Assembly (NCBI GenBank): GCA_963795435.1
Contig: CAWCHV010000007.1
Location: 1,178,001 to 1,242,000, forward strand
Source: JAFKFI01 sp963795435
Lineage (GTDB): Bacteria > Pseudomonadota > Alphaproteobacteria > Acetobacterales > Acetobacteraceae
Direction: 5' to 3'
DNA: 64,000 nucleotides
Shown: one piece after another, positions 1-9,221 of the stretch
How the letters are laid out: each line of letters begins with the position of its first letter
Position numbering within the stretch: position 1 is the stretch's first letter
Translations under genes and position numbers: made by a program
Notes under the pieces: generated by a model
Database searches by the model: none
What the model saw: the letters and a program-made list of their open reading frames with translations, nothing else
Told to the model about the DNA's origin: nothing

Positions 1-1460
1 TGCGGCAGGTGCCCATGAGATGCGCGGTCTCGCTCTCCTCCTCCCAGATGTCGCGCGCGTCGGCGGCCGCCATGCTCTCGCGCATGAAACGCTTGGCGTG
101 CGCGATCAAGCGATGGTCGTTGTCGCCGTACGAGAAGGTGACATGCGCGACGGGCAGGCCGAAGCGGTCCTTCTCGTCCGCCAGCCGCACGCGGTTCTCC
201 TCCCGCGCCTGCGTTTCGCCGACGAGCTTGAGACCGGCCTGGTGGATGTATTTTTGCATCTCGCGTTGCAACGCCTCGCCCCACAGCCCGCGATTGCCGG
301 TCATCGTGCCGACCCATTCGATCGGCAGCGGGCCGGTGCTCATGTAGGAATAACCGCCGTGAAAATCCTTGCCCTCGTCGGTGTAGTTCCAATGCTCGGT
401 CAACGCGAGCGACGGCGGGCCCTTGTACCAACGAATCTCGTCCTGCATCACGCCGTAGACGCCATGATTCGAATGCGCCATCAGGTTGCGCCCGACCAGA
501 CCCGAGCTGTTGGCGAGACCGTCGGGGAATTGCGGGCAGGCGGAGTTCAGCAGCAGCCGCGGCGTCTCGATCGCGTAGCCCGCCACCACCACGTTGCGCG
601 CACGCTGGAAACGCCAGCGTCCCTCGCGATGGTAGTGCACGCCCGTTACGCGCCCGCTGCCGCCGAGCTCGACGCGCCCGACCATAGCGAGGTCGCGAAT
701 CTCGGCGCCGGCGGCGAGCGCGCGCGGAATCCACGTCGTCAGCGCGCTCTGCTTCGCATTGGTGGAGCAGCCGGCGATGCAGAAGCCGCGATAGACGCAG
801 GGATGGGCGTCGCCGCGCGGCGCCGACAATGTCGCGAGCGGCGTGGGCGCCCATTTGATGCCGAGCGCCTCGGAACCCCGCGCCAGCACGCGCGCGGCGG
901 CGTTCAGCTCGTGCGCGCGGTACGGATAGCGTGGCCGGTGCGGCCCCCAGGGATAGCGCACCGGCCCGGCGATCTTGAGCGCCTGCTCGACCTCGCCGTA
1001 GTAGCGCCACACCTCGCGCCAATCGACCGGCCAGTCATGGCCGTATCCGAGCTTGGTGCGCGCCTTGAACCACTCCGGCCGGAAGCGCAGCGACACCATC
1101 GCGAAATGCACCGTACTGCCTCCGACGCTCTGCCCGCTGTTGTTGCGGCCGAGCGTCAGCGCGTCCTCGCCGTCCACGATGCGCTCGTCGCGCCAGTAGA
1201 GCTTGGACTGCTCGTGCTCGTCGGAGGCGAAATCCTCGAGCGGGCGCCAGGTACGGGCCGACATCCAGCGCGACCACGGAAAACCCCGCCTCCGCGAGAC
1301 GGCACGCCAGCGTGCCGCCGCCCGCGCCGGTGCCGACGATGGCGAAATCCACCTCGTCGGCATCCGCGTATTGGCGCATCGGCACCCACGCGCCGACATG
1401 GAACACGTCGGGCGCCCGACCGTCTCGCGCGCGCGGCACCTGCGGCGAGAGTTCAGACAT
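1..1460 (-). pseudogene. GMC-family dehydrogenase large subunit, frameshifted and truncated by window edge
   Basis: FAD-dependent oxidoreductase of the gluconate 2-dehydrogenase / GMC type, expected to oxidise a sugar or alcohol and pass electrons to a cytochrome. The start at 1460 gives an N-terminus with the dinucleotide-binding motif VGTGAGGGTLACRLAEAG. Near position 1250 the frame shifts: one extra G in the GG at 1250-1251 turns the expected GPYWRPLEDFAS into a frame ending in basic junk. Removing it restores an open frame to the window edge, through GRNNSGQSVGGSTVHF and YRGFCIAGCSTNAKQS, up to the C-terminal HLMGTCR signature. The left edge removes the last few dozen residues. Its start overlaps the small-subunit gene by 8 bp. 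Either a decayed gene or a one-base sequencing error. Confidence 0.85.
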
Positions 1461-2055
1461 TCTTGCGCTCGACGGCTTCCCAAGGATCGCGCCGGTTGAA
1501 TTCCATCCGCACATAGCCGCGCGGGCTGGCGGGACCGCCGAAGCCGATCTGGTTCCAGGATTCAGGAAAGGCGTAGTAGCTGCTGGCGATGTCGTGCAGC
1601 GCGCGGCCCTTGAAGAACGCCTTCGCCCCCAGCCCTTGCCACGCCTTGCTGCGCGCCTGGTTCTGCGAGAGGAGTTCCAGCAGGGTGTCCTGCCGGCCCG
1701 GTGCGAGCTCGACAAAATCGGCACCGAAGCGTAGCCGCGCCTCCTCGTTCAGCGCGTGCAAGCCTTGGCGCCACGCCTGTCGCAAGGGCGGCATCGAGGC
1801 CTGTCGATAGCCGTCGCCCTGATCCTGCTGCAGCTTGCGGTCGATCAGAACCGCAACCGGGATGCGGGGCCGACCGGATGGTTGCGGCACGATGCGATCG
1901 CACAGCGCGACCAACAATCGCCACTCGTCTGGCGTGAGGAAGCGTGGCTCGTCCGCCAATGCAAGGCGACGGTCGATGACGCGGCGGCTCGCGTCATTCC
2001 ACGACGGCGTGTCGCGTTTGTCGAGCACGTCGTAGCCGGGGAAACGCTCAGTCAT
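1453..2055 (-). CDS. gluconate 2-dehydrogenase subunit 3 family protein
   Basis: Small partner subunit of a GMC dehydrogenase, 200 aa. The fold is recognisable from the motif run FLTPDEWRLLVALCDRIVPQ near residue 39 and the C-terminal ALHDIASSYYAFPESWNQIG, both typical of the subunit 3 family. No clear signal peptide is visible; members often have a Tat leader, so export may depend on the large subunit. It lies between a membrane protein gene (8 bp overlap upstream) and the large subunit (8 bp overlap downstream), so the three are almost certainly co-translated. Function is inferred from family and context; the substrate is unknown. Confidence 0.85.
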   Translation of the reverse strand: MTERFPGYDVLDKRDTPSWNDASRRVIDRRLALADEPRFLTPDEWRLLVALCDRIVPQPSGRPRIPVAVLIDRKLQQDQGDGYRQASMPPLRQAWRQGLHALNEEARLRFGADFVELAPGRQDTLLELLSQNQARSKAWQGLGAKAFFKGRALHDIASSYYAFPESWNQIGFGGPASPRGYVRMEFNRRDPWEAVERKNV

Positions 2056-2956
2056 CGCGTTCCTCCAGCAAGTCGAGTGCGGCGAGCCCGACCAACGCGA
2101 GGCCGGTGAAGCTCGGCGGCGCGGGTATCGGCGGCCCGTTCAGCACGGTCTGACTCCAGTTGCGCCAGCCGCCCATGTTCCGCTGCACGCCGTAGGCGTG
2201 GAAACCGACGCCGGCGAAGCCGAGCCCCTGCACCAGCCGCAGCAGCAATCGCGTGAGCCGCCATCGCGGCCGCGCCGGCTGCACCGCCGCGACGGCCATC
2301 GTCGCGGCCGCCGCTGGCGGCAGCGAGACGGGCACGAACATGAACGGATTGTGGTAGGCACCGCGGAAGTGCAGCAGCCCGACCTCGCCGACCGTGCCCA
2401 TCATGCCGGCCGCCGCCGCGCCGGCCAGTGCGCGGCCGGCGGGCAGGCCGAACAATCGCGGCACCTCGCCGGGCGCTGTGTCTCGCACGCGCTCCGCCGC
2501 GCGGCCGAACAGCCCAGCGAGCAGCAGGGCGAAGGGTGCGCCGACGGGCGCGCTGTAGAACAGGTTCTCGAACGAGAAGCCGCCTTCCCGCTTGCCCACG
2601 TTGTAGAGGTGGAACCCGGTGCCAGCGAGCCCGGTCAGCGCGGCCAGCGCATAGATCCCGTCCCGCACCGGATGAGACTGGTCCGCGCGGTCGCTGCCGC
2701 CATGAACGCTGGCCGCGAGCGTCAGGCTCGACGCGATCAGGGGGACATACATCGCCCGATTGAAGAACATCCCGCGATAATGCTCGACCGCGCTGTCGGC
2801 CAAAACGGAAGCCGACAGCAGCGCGCACCCGCAATTCAGCCGCCGCGCGGCGCGCGTCGACAAAGGCGGGATCGGCATGGGGGACGGGGAAGCGGTCGGA
2901 GGCGCGGCGGGTAAACGGGAAAGCCGTCGGTCGTGTCGCAGCTTGGCCGCGCGCAT
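2048..2956 (-). CDS. multi-pass membrane protein, first gene of GMC dehydrogenase operon
   Basis: Hydrophobic protein of about 302 aa with several predicted membrane helices (for example around MYVPLIASSLTLAAS, GIYALAALTGLAGTGFHLY and APFALLLAGLFG). I chose the ATG at 2956 because GGAGGA lies 4 nt upstream; an ATG at 2878 gives a shorter form but has no Shine-Dalgarno sequence. Its 3' end overlaps the GMC small-subunit gene. I do not recognise a characterised family. Context suggests a membrane anchor or an accessory protein for the dehydrogenase, which is inference only. Confidence 0.7.
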   Translation of the reverse strand: MRAAKLRHDRRLSRLPAAPPTASPSPMPIPPLSTRAARRLNCGCALLSASVLADSAVEHYRGMFFNRAMYVPLIASSLTLAASVHGGSDRADQSHPVRDGIYALAALTGLAGTGFHLYNVGKREGGFSFENLFYSAPVGAPFALLLAGLFGRAAERVRDTAPGEVPRLFGLPAGRALAGAAAAGMMGTVGEVGLLHFRGAYHNPFMFVPVSLPPAAAATMAVAAVQPARPRWRLTRLLLRLVQGLGFAGVGFHAYGVQRNMGGWRNWSQTVLNGPPIPAPPSFTGLALVGLAALDLLEERDD

Positions 2957-3159
2957 TCCATCCTCCGCCCATTGGTGCGTCGGCACCTCGCGGGCGCCAC
3001 TGACAGGAACGTGCGAGACGGCCTTGCGGGTTGCCCTCACGAATAGCTGAGGTCGCGACGCGGCCGGTTACAAACGGCCGGAACCGGCTAGCATTGCCGC
3101 ACGTTCGTACGTCGCGAATTCCGCAACCCAACTGCGCACCTCCAGCGCGAAGTCGAGGA

Positions 3160-4362
3160 ATGGCGGACGTCATCGCCTGTCCCGATTGTGCGGCCGTCCA
3201 GCGCCTGCCCGGCCTGCGCAGGGGCGGCGTCGTGCAATGCCGCCGCTGCGGCTCGACATTGGAGCGGTCGAACGGCCGCAGCCTGGATGCCGCGCTCGCC
3301 TGCGCGATCGCGACATTCTTGCTGTTGTTCCCCGCCAACCTGCTGCCGCTGATGAGCGTGTCCTTGCTCGGAAGCGAGCGCGCCAGCCAACTCGGGGCCG
3401 GCGTCGTCATCATGTGGCAGCAGCATTTCATGCTGATCGCCATCGTGGTGGCGGCACAGGCGGTCATCCTGCCGTTCTTCCGCTTCGGCCTGCTTGCTTC
3501 CGTGCTGGCCGCGCTGCGCCTCGGGCGGGCCGGACCGTGGGTCGGCATCGGCTTTCGCTGGTCGGAGCGGCTGGACCTCTGGGCGATGCCCGACGTGTTC
3601 CTGATCGGGCTGTTCGTCGGCTACGGCCGGGTGCGCCATTCGCTGCCGGTGCAGATCGAGGCCGGCGGCTGGTGCATCATCGGCGCGGCGTTCCTCACGA
3701 TGGTGACGCGCGCCAGCCTGGATCGGCGGACGATCTGGCGCCTCATCGAGCCGCCCGAGATGGTCGCGCCGACCGGGCTTGCCTGCACCAGCTGCGATCT
3801 CGTCACCGACCAGCACGAACCGGGCTCGCGCTGCCCACGCTGCCGCGCCCGCCTATGGCCGCGCAAGCCGTTCTCCATCATGCGGACCGCCGCCCTGGTC
3901 GCCACCGGGTATCTGCTCTACCCGGTGGCCAACATCTACCCCATGAGCATCGCGGTGCAGCTCGGCAGCCCAAAGCCGCACACGATCTTCGATGGCGTGC
4001 AGGAACTCATCGGCGCAAATCTCTGGCCGCTGGCGGCCATCATCTTCATGACCAGCATCGGCATCCCGATGCTGAAACTGATCGGGCTCACCTGGCTGTG
4101 CATCTCGGTGCGGCGGAAATCGCGCTGGGCGTTGCGCACCAAGACGCGCGTGTACCGCGTCATCCACGAAATTGGCCGCTGGTCCAATGTCGATATCTAC
4201 ACCATCATCGTGTTCCTGCCGCTGATGCAGGTCGGCCAGCTCATCTCGATCCGCACCGCGACCGGGGCGTCGGCCTTCCTCGCCGTCGTGGTGGTCAGCA
4301 TGATCGCCGCGCGGTGGTTCGATCCGCGGCTGATGTGGGACGCGGCGGGAGAGCCGCGATGA
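3160..4362 (+). CDS. pqiA: PqiA family inner-membrane protein
   Basis: Inner-membrane partner of an MCE lipid-transport system, 400 aa (E. coli PqiA is about 417). It shows the duplicated PqiA layout: an N-terminal zinc-ribbon with CPDC (C7, C10) and CRRC (C27, C30), hydrophobic segments from about residue 47, then a second ribbon CTSC...CPRC near residues 209-230 followed by the second membrane half. The ATG at 3160 follows GAGG; longer upstream starts add only a low-complexity leader. It overlaps pqiB by 4 nt (ATGA), showing translational coupling. Confidence 0.93.
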   Translation: MADVIACPDCAAVQRLPGLRRGGVVQCRRCGSTLERSNGRSLDAALACAIATFLLLFPANLLPLMSVSLLGSERASQLGAGVVIMWQQHFMLIAIVVAAQAVILPFFRFGLLASVLAALRLGRAGPWVGIGFRWSERLDLWAMPDVFLIGLFVGYGRVRHSLPVQIEAGGWCIIGAAFLTMVTRASLDRRTIWRLIEPPEMVAPTGLACTSCDLVTDQHEPGSRCPRCRARLWPRKPFSIMRTAALVATGYLLYPVANIYPMSIAVQLGSPKPHTIFDGVQELIGANLWPLAAIIFMTSIGIPMLKLIGLTWLCISVRRKSRWALRTKTRVYRVIHEIGRWSNVDIYTIIVFLPLMQVGQLISIRTATGASAFLAVVVVSMIAARWFDPRLMWDAAGEPR

Positions 4363-6029
4363 GCGATCGGCAGCCGCCCGAGGCGAAATACAAGAACAGC
4401 TGGTGGCCCGGCTGGATCTGGGCGGTGCCGATCGCGGCACTGGCGATCGTCGCCTGGCTCGGCTTCCGCTATTTTGCCGAGCAGGGGCCATCCGTGACGG
4501 TCACGTTCGAAACCGCCGGCGGCGTGAAGGCCAGCGATACCAAGGTGAAATACAAGGACATGGTGGTAGGCGAGGTCGAGGAGGTGCAGCTCAAGCCCGA
4601 CCTGCAACACGTCGACGTCACGTTGCGGCTCAACTCGAACATGAGCGGGCATCTCGGCCCCGACACCCGGTTCTGGATCGAAGGGGAGAATCTGAGCCTG
4701 ACCAATCTCTCCGCGATCAAGACGCTGGTATCGGGACCGTATATCGGCGTGGATCCGCGCCCAGGGAAGCACACCGATCATTTTCAGGGTCTGCCGCAGC
4801 CGCCCGTCCTGAAGGCGGAGCCGCCCGGCACGCGCTTCACGCTGCACGCCGACCGGCTGCGCTCGGTCTCGCGCGGCTCGCCGATCTATTATCTCGACTT
4901 GAAGGTCGGCGAGGTGCAGGGCTTCCGGCTCGCCAAGGACTCGCGCGGCTTCGATGTGTATGCGTTCATCCCGGCGCCGTTCGACAAGCTGGTTCACACC
5001 GGCAGCCGATTCTGGAACGCAAGCGCCGTGCGGCTCACGACACAGGGCAACGGCCCCAGCCTGCACGTCCAATCGCTGCCCGCCCTGTTCGAGGGGGCGA
5101 TCGCGTTCGATACGCCGGAGGATCTGCCTGCCGGCGGCCAGGCAGGCGGCAACACGGATTTTACGCTGTACGACGGCAAGGACGCCGCCGACAATGCGCC
5201 GCGTCCCGCCGACGTGTCCTATCGCGTGACGTTCTCCGGCCAATCCGGCGGCCTCGCCGTCGGGGCGCCGGTCATGCTGGAAGGCAACCGGGTCGGCACC
5301 GTGCGCGACAGCGCGCTGCAATACCACCCGGGAGCCGGCACGCTCGACACGCAGGGGACCATCGCGCTCGATCCGAAGCTGATCCAGCCCACCATCGACG
5401 CAACCGCGGATTCGCGGGAGCCGATGGACGCCATGATGCGCAATCTGATCGAACACGGCCTGCGCGCCGAGCTCGGCAAGACGACGCCGCTGATCGGCGG
5501 AGCAATGGTTTCGTTGCGCTTCGTGCCGCACGCCCCATCGGCCACGCTCGGCGACGGCGCGATCCCGGAGATTCCCGCCGGGTCCGGCGCCGACATTGAC
5601 GCGATCATCGCCAAGGCGGGCGACGTGATGGACAAGATCGACCGGCTGCCGCTCCCCGAGATCGCCGAGGACGTCCATCAGACGACGCAGAAGCTCGCGG
5701 CTCTCAGCCAATCCCCGGAGCTGACGGAGAGCCTGCGCAACCTGGACCGCTCGATGGCGAATATCGACCACGCGACGGCGCAGGCGCGCGCAGAGATCGG
5801 ACCGATCCTCGCGGAGATCCGGCGGACCTCCCGCGAGGCGCAGCAGACGCTGGCCTCGGCGCAGGACGTCATGGGCGGCGGCGCGCAGGCGAGCGAGGCT
5901 CCCGGCAGCGCGGGCCTGCCCGGCACTTTGTATGAGCTGAAGCGTGCCGCCCGCTCGCTGCGCGAGCTGTCCGACTATCTCGACCGCCACCCCGAGGCGC
6001 TCCTGCGGGGCAAGGGCAACGGCGAATGA
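4359..6029 (+). CDS. pqiB: PqiB-like MCE domain protein
   Basis: Periplasm-spanning MCE/MlaD-domain protein, 556 aa, close to E. coli PqiB (546). One membrane helix near residues 19-38 is followed by repeated MCE domains: the first begins at VTVTFETAGGVKASDTKVKY, further ones at about residues 165 and 290 (motif GLAVGAPVMLEGNRVGTV). The C-terminal ~130 residues are rich in heptads and likely form the helical needle of PqiB-type hexamers. Start and stop overlap the neighbouring pqi genes by 4 nt each. The role in lipid passage between membranes is established for the family; the substrate here is unknown. Confidence 0.93.
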   Translation: MSDRQPPEAKYKNSWWPGWIWAVPIAALAIVAWLGFRYFAEQGPSVTVTFETAGGVKASDTKVKYKDMVVGEVEEVQLKPDLQHVDVTLRLNSNMSGHLGPDTRFWIEGENLSLTNLSAIKTLVSGPYIGVDPRPGKHTDHFQGLPQPPVLKAEPPGTRFTLHADRLRSVSRGSPIYYLDLKVGEVQGFRLAKDSRGFDVYAFIPAPFDKLVHTGSRFWNASAVRLTTQGNGPSLHVQSLPALFEGAIAFDTPEDLPAGGQAGGNTDFTLYDGKDAADNAPRPADVSYRVTFSGQSGGLAVGAPVMLEGNRVGTVRDSALQYHPGAGTLDTQGTIALDPKLIQPTIDATADSREPMDAMMRNLIEHGLRAELGKTTPLIGGAMVSLRFVPHAPSATLGDGAIPEIPAGSGADIDAIIAKAGDVMDKIDRLPLPEIAEDVHQTTQKLAALSQSPELTESLRNLDRSMANIDHATAQARAEIGPILAEIRRTSREAQQTLASAQDVMGGGAQASEAPGSAGLPGTLYELKRAARSLRELSDYLDRHPEALLRGKGNGE

Positions 6030-6595
6030 TGCGGCTGCGCCGTCTGGTGTTGCTGTTCCTGCTCGCCGCCTGCGGCGGCTCGCCGCCGACGCGCTTCTAC
6101 ACCCTGGAGCCGACTGGCGCGCCGAGCAGTGGCATCGTGCAGACAAAGGGAGCCGTCGCGGTCGGGCAAATTACCCTTCCCGCCGAGTTGGACCGGATCT
6201 CTTTCGTCACCCGCGTGGGCGCCAACCGAGTCTCGGTTTCCGACCAGGATCGCTGGGCAGCGCCGCTCGACGGCATGATCCGGCGCGTGCTGGCCACCGA
6301 CCTGTCGCGCCGGCTGCCCGCCGGCTCGGTGGTGGCCCCCGGCGACCCGGTCCCGCCCGGCGCCCGCAGCGTAACGCTCGCCATCCGCAACTTCATCGGC
6401 GACGCTTCCGGTCATGTGGTGCTCGACGCGGACTGGGCGGTCTCGCAGAGCAAGAGCCACCCCGCGATCATCCATCGCGAAACGATCACGCGCGAGGCAG
6501 GCTCGGGCGATGCCGGCGCGACCGCCGCGGCGATGAGCCAGGCGCTCGGGGTGCTTAGCGAACGGATCGCGGCCGCGTTGCAGGCTCCCGCCTAA
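6026..6595 (+). CDS. pqiC: PqiC-like lipoprotein (ABC-type transport auxiliary lipoprotein)
   Basis: Outer-membrane lipoprotein, 189 aa, completing the pqiABC operon. The N-terminus MMRLRRLVLLFLLAACGGS has a lipobox (LAAC, Cys about residue 16). The mature part begins RFYTLEP, the usual start of the auxiliary-lipoprotein domain, and contains WAAPLDGMIRRVLATDL. The start overlaps the pqiB stop by 4 nt. PqiC is known to dock the PqiB tube at the outer membrane. Confidence 0.9.
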   Translation: MMRLRRLVLLFLLAACGGSPPTRFYTLEPTGAPSSGIVQTKGAVAVGQITLPAELDRISFVTRVGANRVSVSDQDRWAAPLDGMIRRVLATDLSRRLPAGSVVAPGDPVPPGARSVTLAIRNFIGDASGHVVLDADWAVSQSKSHPAIIHRETITREAGSGDAGATAAAMSQALGVLSERIAAALQAPA

Positions 6596-6631
6596 CCTCC
6601 AGGAGCCCTGCGCGAAAGCGTTCGCAGGCAG

Positions 6632-7042
6632 CTACCGCTTCTTCTCGAAGTCTCCGGGTTTCCAGCTGTAGTCGATGGCGCTCTCGCCCGGTCCGTACAG
6701 CCGGAGGATCGCGAAGAAACCATGCCCCGGAGCCGTGGGCAGCCAGTTCGCCGTCTTTCCTTCGGGCGCCTTGGGGATGTTGTAGCCCGCGCCGAATGCC
6801 GCCTCCGAGCCGAACTTCATGCCGAGTGTGTTGATGAGCGGCAGCGCCCAGAGATAGGCTTGCGTGGCCCCCTCGAAGGTGAGTTCCCGGCGCAAGCTAG
6901 CCGCGGTCGCCCCCGTTGGGCGGCCCTCGACAAACGGCAAGTCGGCAAGCGCGTCGAAGCGGTTCTCCTGCGCCACGGCCGGCGCGGCCAGCGCCGTCGC
7001 AAGCCCGAGAACAGCCGCGTGGATGAGAAGAGCTGTACGCAA
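6632..7042 (-). CDS. short DUF1254/DUF1214 protein with internal deletion
   Basis: Exported protein of only 136 aa, with a signal peptide ending near ALAAPAVAQ. The first half (LTFEGATQAYLWALPLINTLGMKFG) matches the start of DUF1254. The last ~40 residues (NWLPTAPGHGFFAILRLYGP and the ending PGDFEKKR) match the very C-terminus of the associated DUF1214 domain. Family members are normally about 450-500 aa, so some 300 internal residues are missing while the frame stays open. It is convergent with pqiC. It may be a deletion remnant or a natural mini-form; no function can be assigned. Confidence 0.7.
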   Translation of the reverse strand: MRTALLIHAAVLGLATALAAPAVAQENRFDALADLPFVEGRPTGATAASLRRELTFEGATQAYLWALPLINTLGMKFGSEAAFGAGYNIPKAPEGKTANWLPTAPGHGFFAILRLYGPGESAIDYSWKPGDFEKKR

Positions 7043-7242
7043 GGTGGGGCACCTTTCGATTGCTGGCGGACGTTGAACGAGATGACAGAGCGCCTCACCT
7101 GATCCTTGCGCGAAAATCGGCCATCTTCAAACCTTAGGATGTCCCTCGCCCAGCAACCGATCAGGATCGAGCCGACGGTATGCTCGGCTCTCAATGGCTG
7201 TTGCGCCTTGCATAACGGGGTCACGCGGGGGACGCGCGGCCA

Positions 7243-8100
7243 TTATTTCGGCATCGGCGGAACCGCTACACCGGTCTTGAAGCTCTGCAGCGTCCAGCCA
7301 TATGCCGCGGTGTCAGTGCGGAACCTGCCGAGCCGCGGGGACGCGAGGTCGAGAATGTCCACTATCACAGCAGTCCACATCACGGTGAGCAACAAGAGGA
7401 GCACTCCCGACGGATTGCCTTTGAGGCCAAACTGGTAGCCGAGCGCAGCCACGCTCAGGACGGTCATGCCGATAAGCAACCAGAAGACCTCGGGCGGAAG
7501 CCGCAGATCGAATGCGAAGCGTTCCACGGAGCCCTCGTCGAATACCTCGTTGAGCGCGGACATGAGCGACGTCGAGACGGGGTCCCGCTGGTCATGCACG
7601 ATGACCGTCATGTTGCCCCACATGCTCGACTGCAAATTGCTCGTGTTCTGATTGAGTTCGCTTAGCTGGTCGCGATCCCGCCCGCCCACGACGTAATCCC
7701 GGCGCACCTGCGTGTACTCCTCAAGCAGGCGAGCGATCTCCTTGCCGCGCGGGTGATCGATCGCTTCGGCGCGCAGCCATGCCGTGCCTATGGCGTTGGC
7801 CTCGGCCAGCGTTCCGGCGCGGCGTTCGGCAAATCGCGCGTTGGCGAAGGAGAGAGTGAGTGCGAGAACGAATGCGAGCAGCCCCAGCATGGCGCCCACG
7901 ACCACGTTGACGTTCTCGCTGCCGGCCGCCGAACCCCTGCGCCGCCTTCCCAGCCAATATCCCGCTGCGTGCGCAAGCAGTTGGACGACCAACAAGATAA
8001 GTCCGAAGGCAAGAATGCTCTTGTCGGCGATCCCTGCAAGCAATGTCACCCGTGGCGTTCCTTCGAGACGGTTTCGGCTCCGCCATACACGCGGCGACAT
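7243..8100 (-). CDS. DUF4239 (bestrophin-like domain) membrane protein
   Basis: Membrane protein of 285 aa. Two helices near residues 29-50 and 64-85 flank the conserved stretch GAMLGLLAFVLALTLSFANA followed by RFAERRAGTLAEANAIGTAW, the hallmark of DUF4239. A soluble helical middle (about residues 90-195) and two more C-terminal helices follow. Similarity to bestrophin channels is known only at the fold level, so channel activity is not claimed. It is a single gene, divergent from the sulfatase operon across a 148 bp gap. Confidence 0.8.
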   Translation of the reverse strand: MSPRVWRSRNRLEGTPRVTLLAGIADKSILAFGLILLVVQLLAHAAGYWLGRRRRGSAAGSENVNVVVGAMLGLLAFVLALTLSFANARFAERRAGTLAEANAIGTAWLRAEAIDHPRGKEIARLLEEYTQVRRDYVVGGRDRDQLSELNQNTSNLQSSMWGNMTVIVHDQRDPVSTSLMSALNEVFDEGSVERFAFDLRLPPEVFWLLIGMTVLSVAALGYQFGLKGNPSGVLLLLLTVMWTAVIVDILDLASPRLGRFRTDTAAYGWTLQSFKTGVAVPPMPK

Positions 8101-8147
8101 TGCAATGAGCGGGAAAACGGCTGGTCAAGATAGAGAACAAGCTTCCC

Positions 8148-8177
8148 TTCAATTTGCTCGCCGCAACCCATTATAAT
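8148..8177 (+). promoter_or_regulatory. candidate promoter for the FGE-sulfatase operon
   Basis: A perfect -10 hexamer TATAAT lies at 8172-8177, with a weak -35-like CTTCAA 18 bp upstream at 8148-8153. This AT-rich patch stands out in a GC-rich region and lies about 70 bp before the GTG start of the formylglycine-generating enzyme, in the gap from the divergent DUF4239 gene. Confidence 0.4.
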
Positions 8178-8248
8178 GCCATCCAGCGCGATATGCGCGA
8201 CCTGGAGTTTCCGCCTTCAAACCGCCTTCACATTCTCAGGAGGTCGGC

Positions 8249-9220
8249 GTGGCCGATACCATATCATCGCCCGCCTTGAACAGCGATGCCGCGCCTGTCG
8301 GGATGACCCATGTGCCCGGCGCGACATTTCGCATGGGCTCCGACCATCACTATCCGGAGGAAGCCCCGTCGCATTTTGTGGCGGTCGACGCCTTCTGGAT
8401 CGACACGACGCCGGTGACCAACCGGCAGTTCGCCGAGTTTGTTCGCGCCACCCGACACGTCACCTTCGCCGAGACAGCGCCCGATCCGAAGGATTATCCT
8501 GGTGCGCTGCCGCATCTGATCTTCGCCGGCTCGCTGGTGTTCACTCCGCCGAAGCACCAGGTGGATCTGCGCGATTGGAGCCAATGGTGGACCCTGCTCA
8601 AGGGCGCGAACTGGCGCCAGCCCTATGGTCCCGGCAGCAGCATCAAGGGGCTTGGCCATCATCCGGCCGTTCATGTGAGTTTTGGCGACGCGCTGGCCTA
8701 TGCCGTCTGGGCCGGAAAGGAGCTGCCGACGGAAGCCGAGTGGGAGTTCGCCGCGCGCGGCGGCCTTGATGGCGCGGAGTTCGCCTGGGGGGACGAGTTC
8801 ATGCCCGGCGGCCAGCCGATGGCCAACACGTGGCATGGTGACTTTCCGCACTACAGACGGCCTGGCCATAGGCGCACCTCTCCGGTCAGGGCGTTTCCGC
8901 CGAACGGTTACGGCCTCTACGACATGACCGGGAATGTGTGGGAGTGGACCACCGATTGGTGGTCGGCGAAGCACACGGGCGACGCAGCCAAATCGTGCTG
9001 CATTCCCTTGAACCCGCGGGGCGGGCCGGAGGCGGCGAGCTACGACCCTGGGTTGCCTGACATCAGGATTCCCCGCAAGGTCATCAAGGGTGGATCGCAT
9101 CTTTGCGCCCCCAACTACTGTCGCCGCTACCGCCCGGCGGCGCGCCATGCGGAGCCGGTGGATACGTCGACGAGCCATGTCGGATTTCGTTGCGTGATAC
9201 GGAAAAAGGAGAGCGCGTAA
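8249..9220 (+). CDS. formylglycine-generating enzyme (SUMF1/FGE family)
   Basis: Oxidises the active-site cysteine of type I sulfatases to formylglycine. It has 323 aa and starts at GTG 8249, placed 5 nt after a perfect AGGAGG. FGE hallmarks: VPGATFRMGS near residue 22, FWIDTTPVTNRQFAEF at 49, LPTEAEWEFAARGG at 159, YDMTGNVWEWTTDWW at 224, and the C-terminal GGSHLCAPNYCRRYRPAAR with both copper-binding/catalytic cysteines (C286 and C291), equivalent to C336/C341 of human FGE. Having both cysteines separates it from non-catalytic relatives. The downstream neighbour, 1 nt away, is a sulfatase with the target motif. Confidence 0.93.
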   Translation: MADTISSPALNSDAAPVGMTHVPGATFRMGSDHHYPEEAPSHFVAVDAFWIDTTPVTNRQFAEFVRATRHVTFAETAPDPKDYPGALPHLIFAGSLVFTPPKHQVDLRDWSQWWTLLKGANWRQPYGPGSSIKGLGHHPAVHVSFGDALAYAVWAGKELPTEAEWEFAARGGLDGAEFAWGDEFMPGGQPMANTWHGDFPHYRRPGHRRTSPVRAFPPNGYGLYDMTGNVWEWTTDWWSAKHTGDAAKSCCIPLNPRGGPEAASYDPGLPDIRIPRKVIKGGSHLCAPNYCRRYRPAARHAEPVDTSTSHVGFRCVIRKKESA

Positions 9221-9221
9221 A

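Noticed and set aside
20..1516. 498-codon plus-strand frame opposite the GMC dehydrogenase.
   Set aside because: Antisense shadow; the minus strand carries recognisable GMC signatures.
3186..4358. N-terminal 390-codon extension of the pqiB frame.
   Set aside because: It runs out of frame through pqiA, has an Arg/Ala/Pro-rich composition, and pqiB has a coupled ATGA start at 4359.
6607..6628. CCTGCG...CGCAGG hairpin between pqiC and the DUF1254 gene as a terminator.
   Set aside because: Only six base pairs, a 10 nt loop and no U-tract on either strand.
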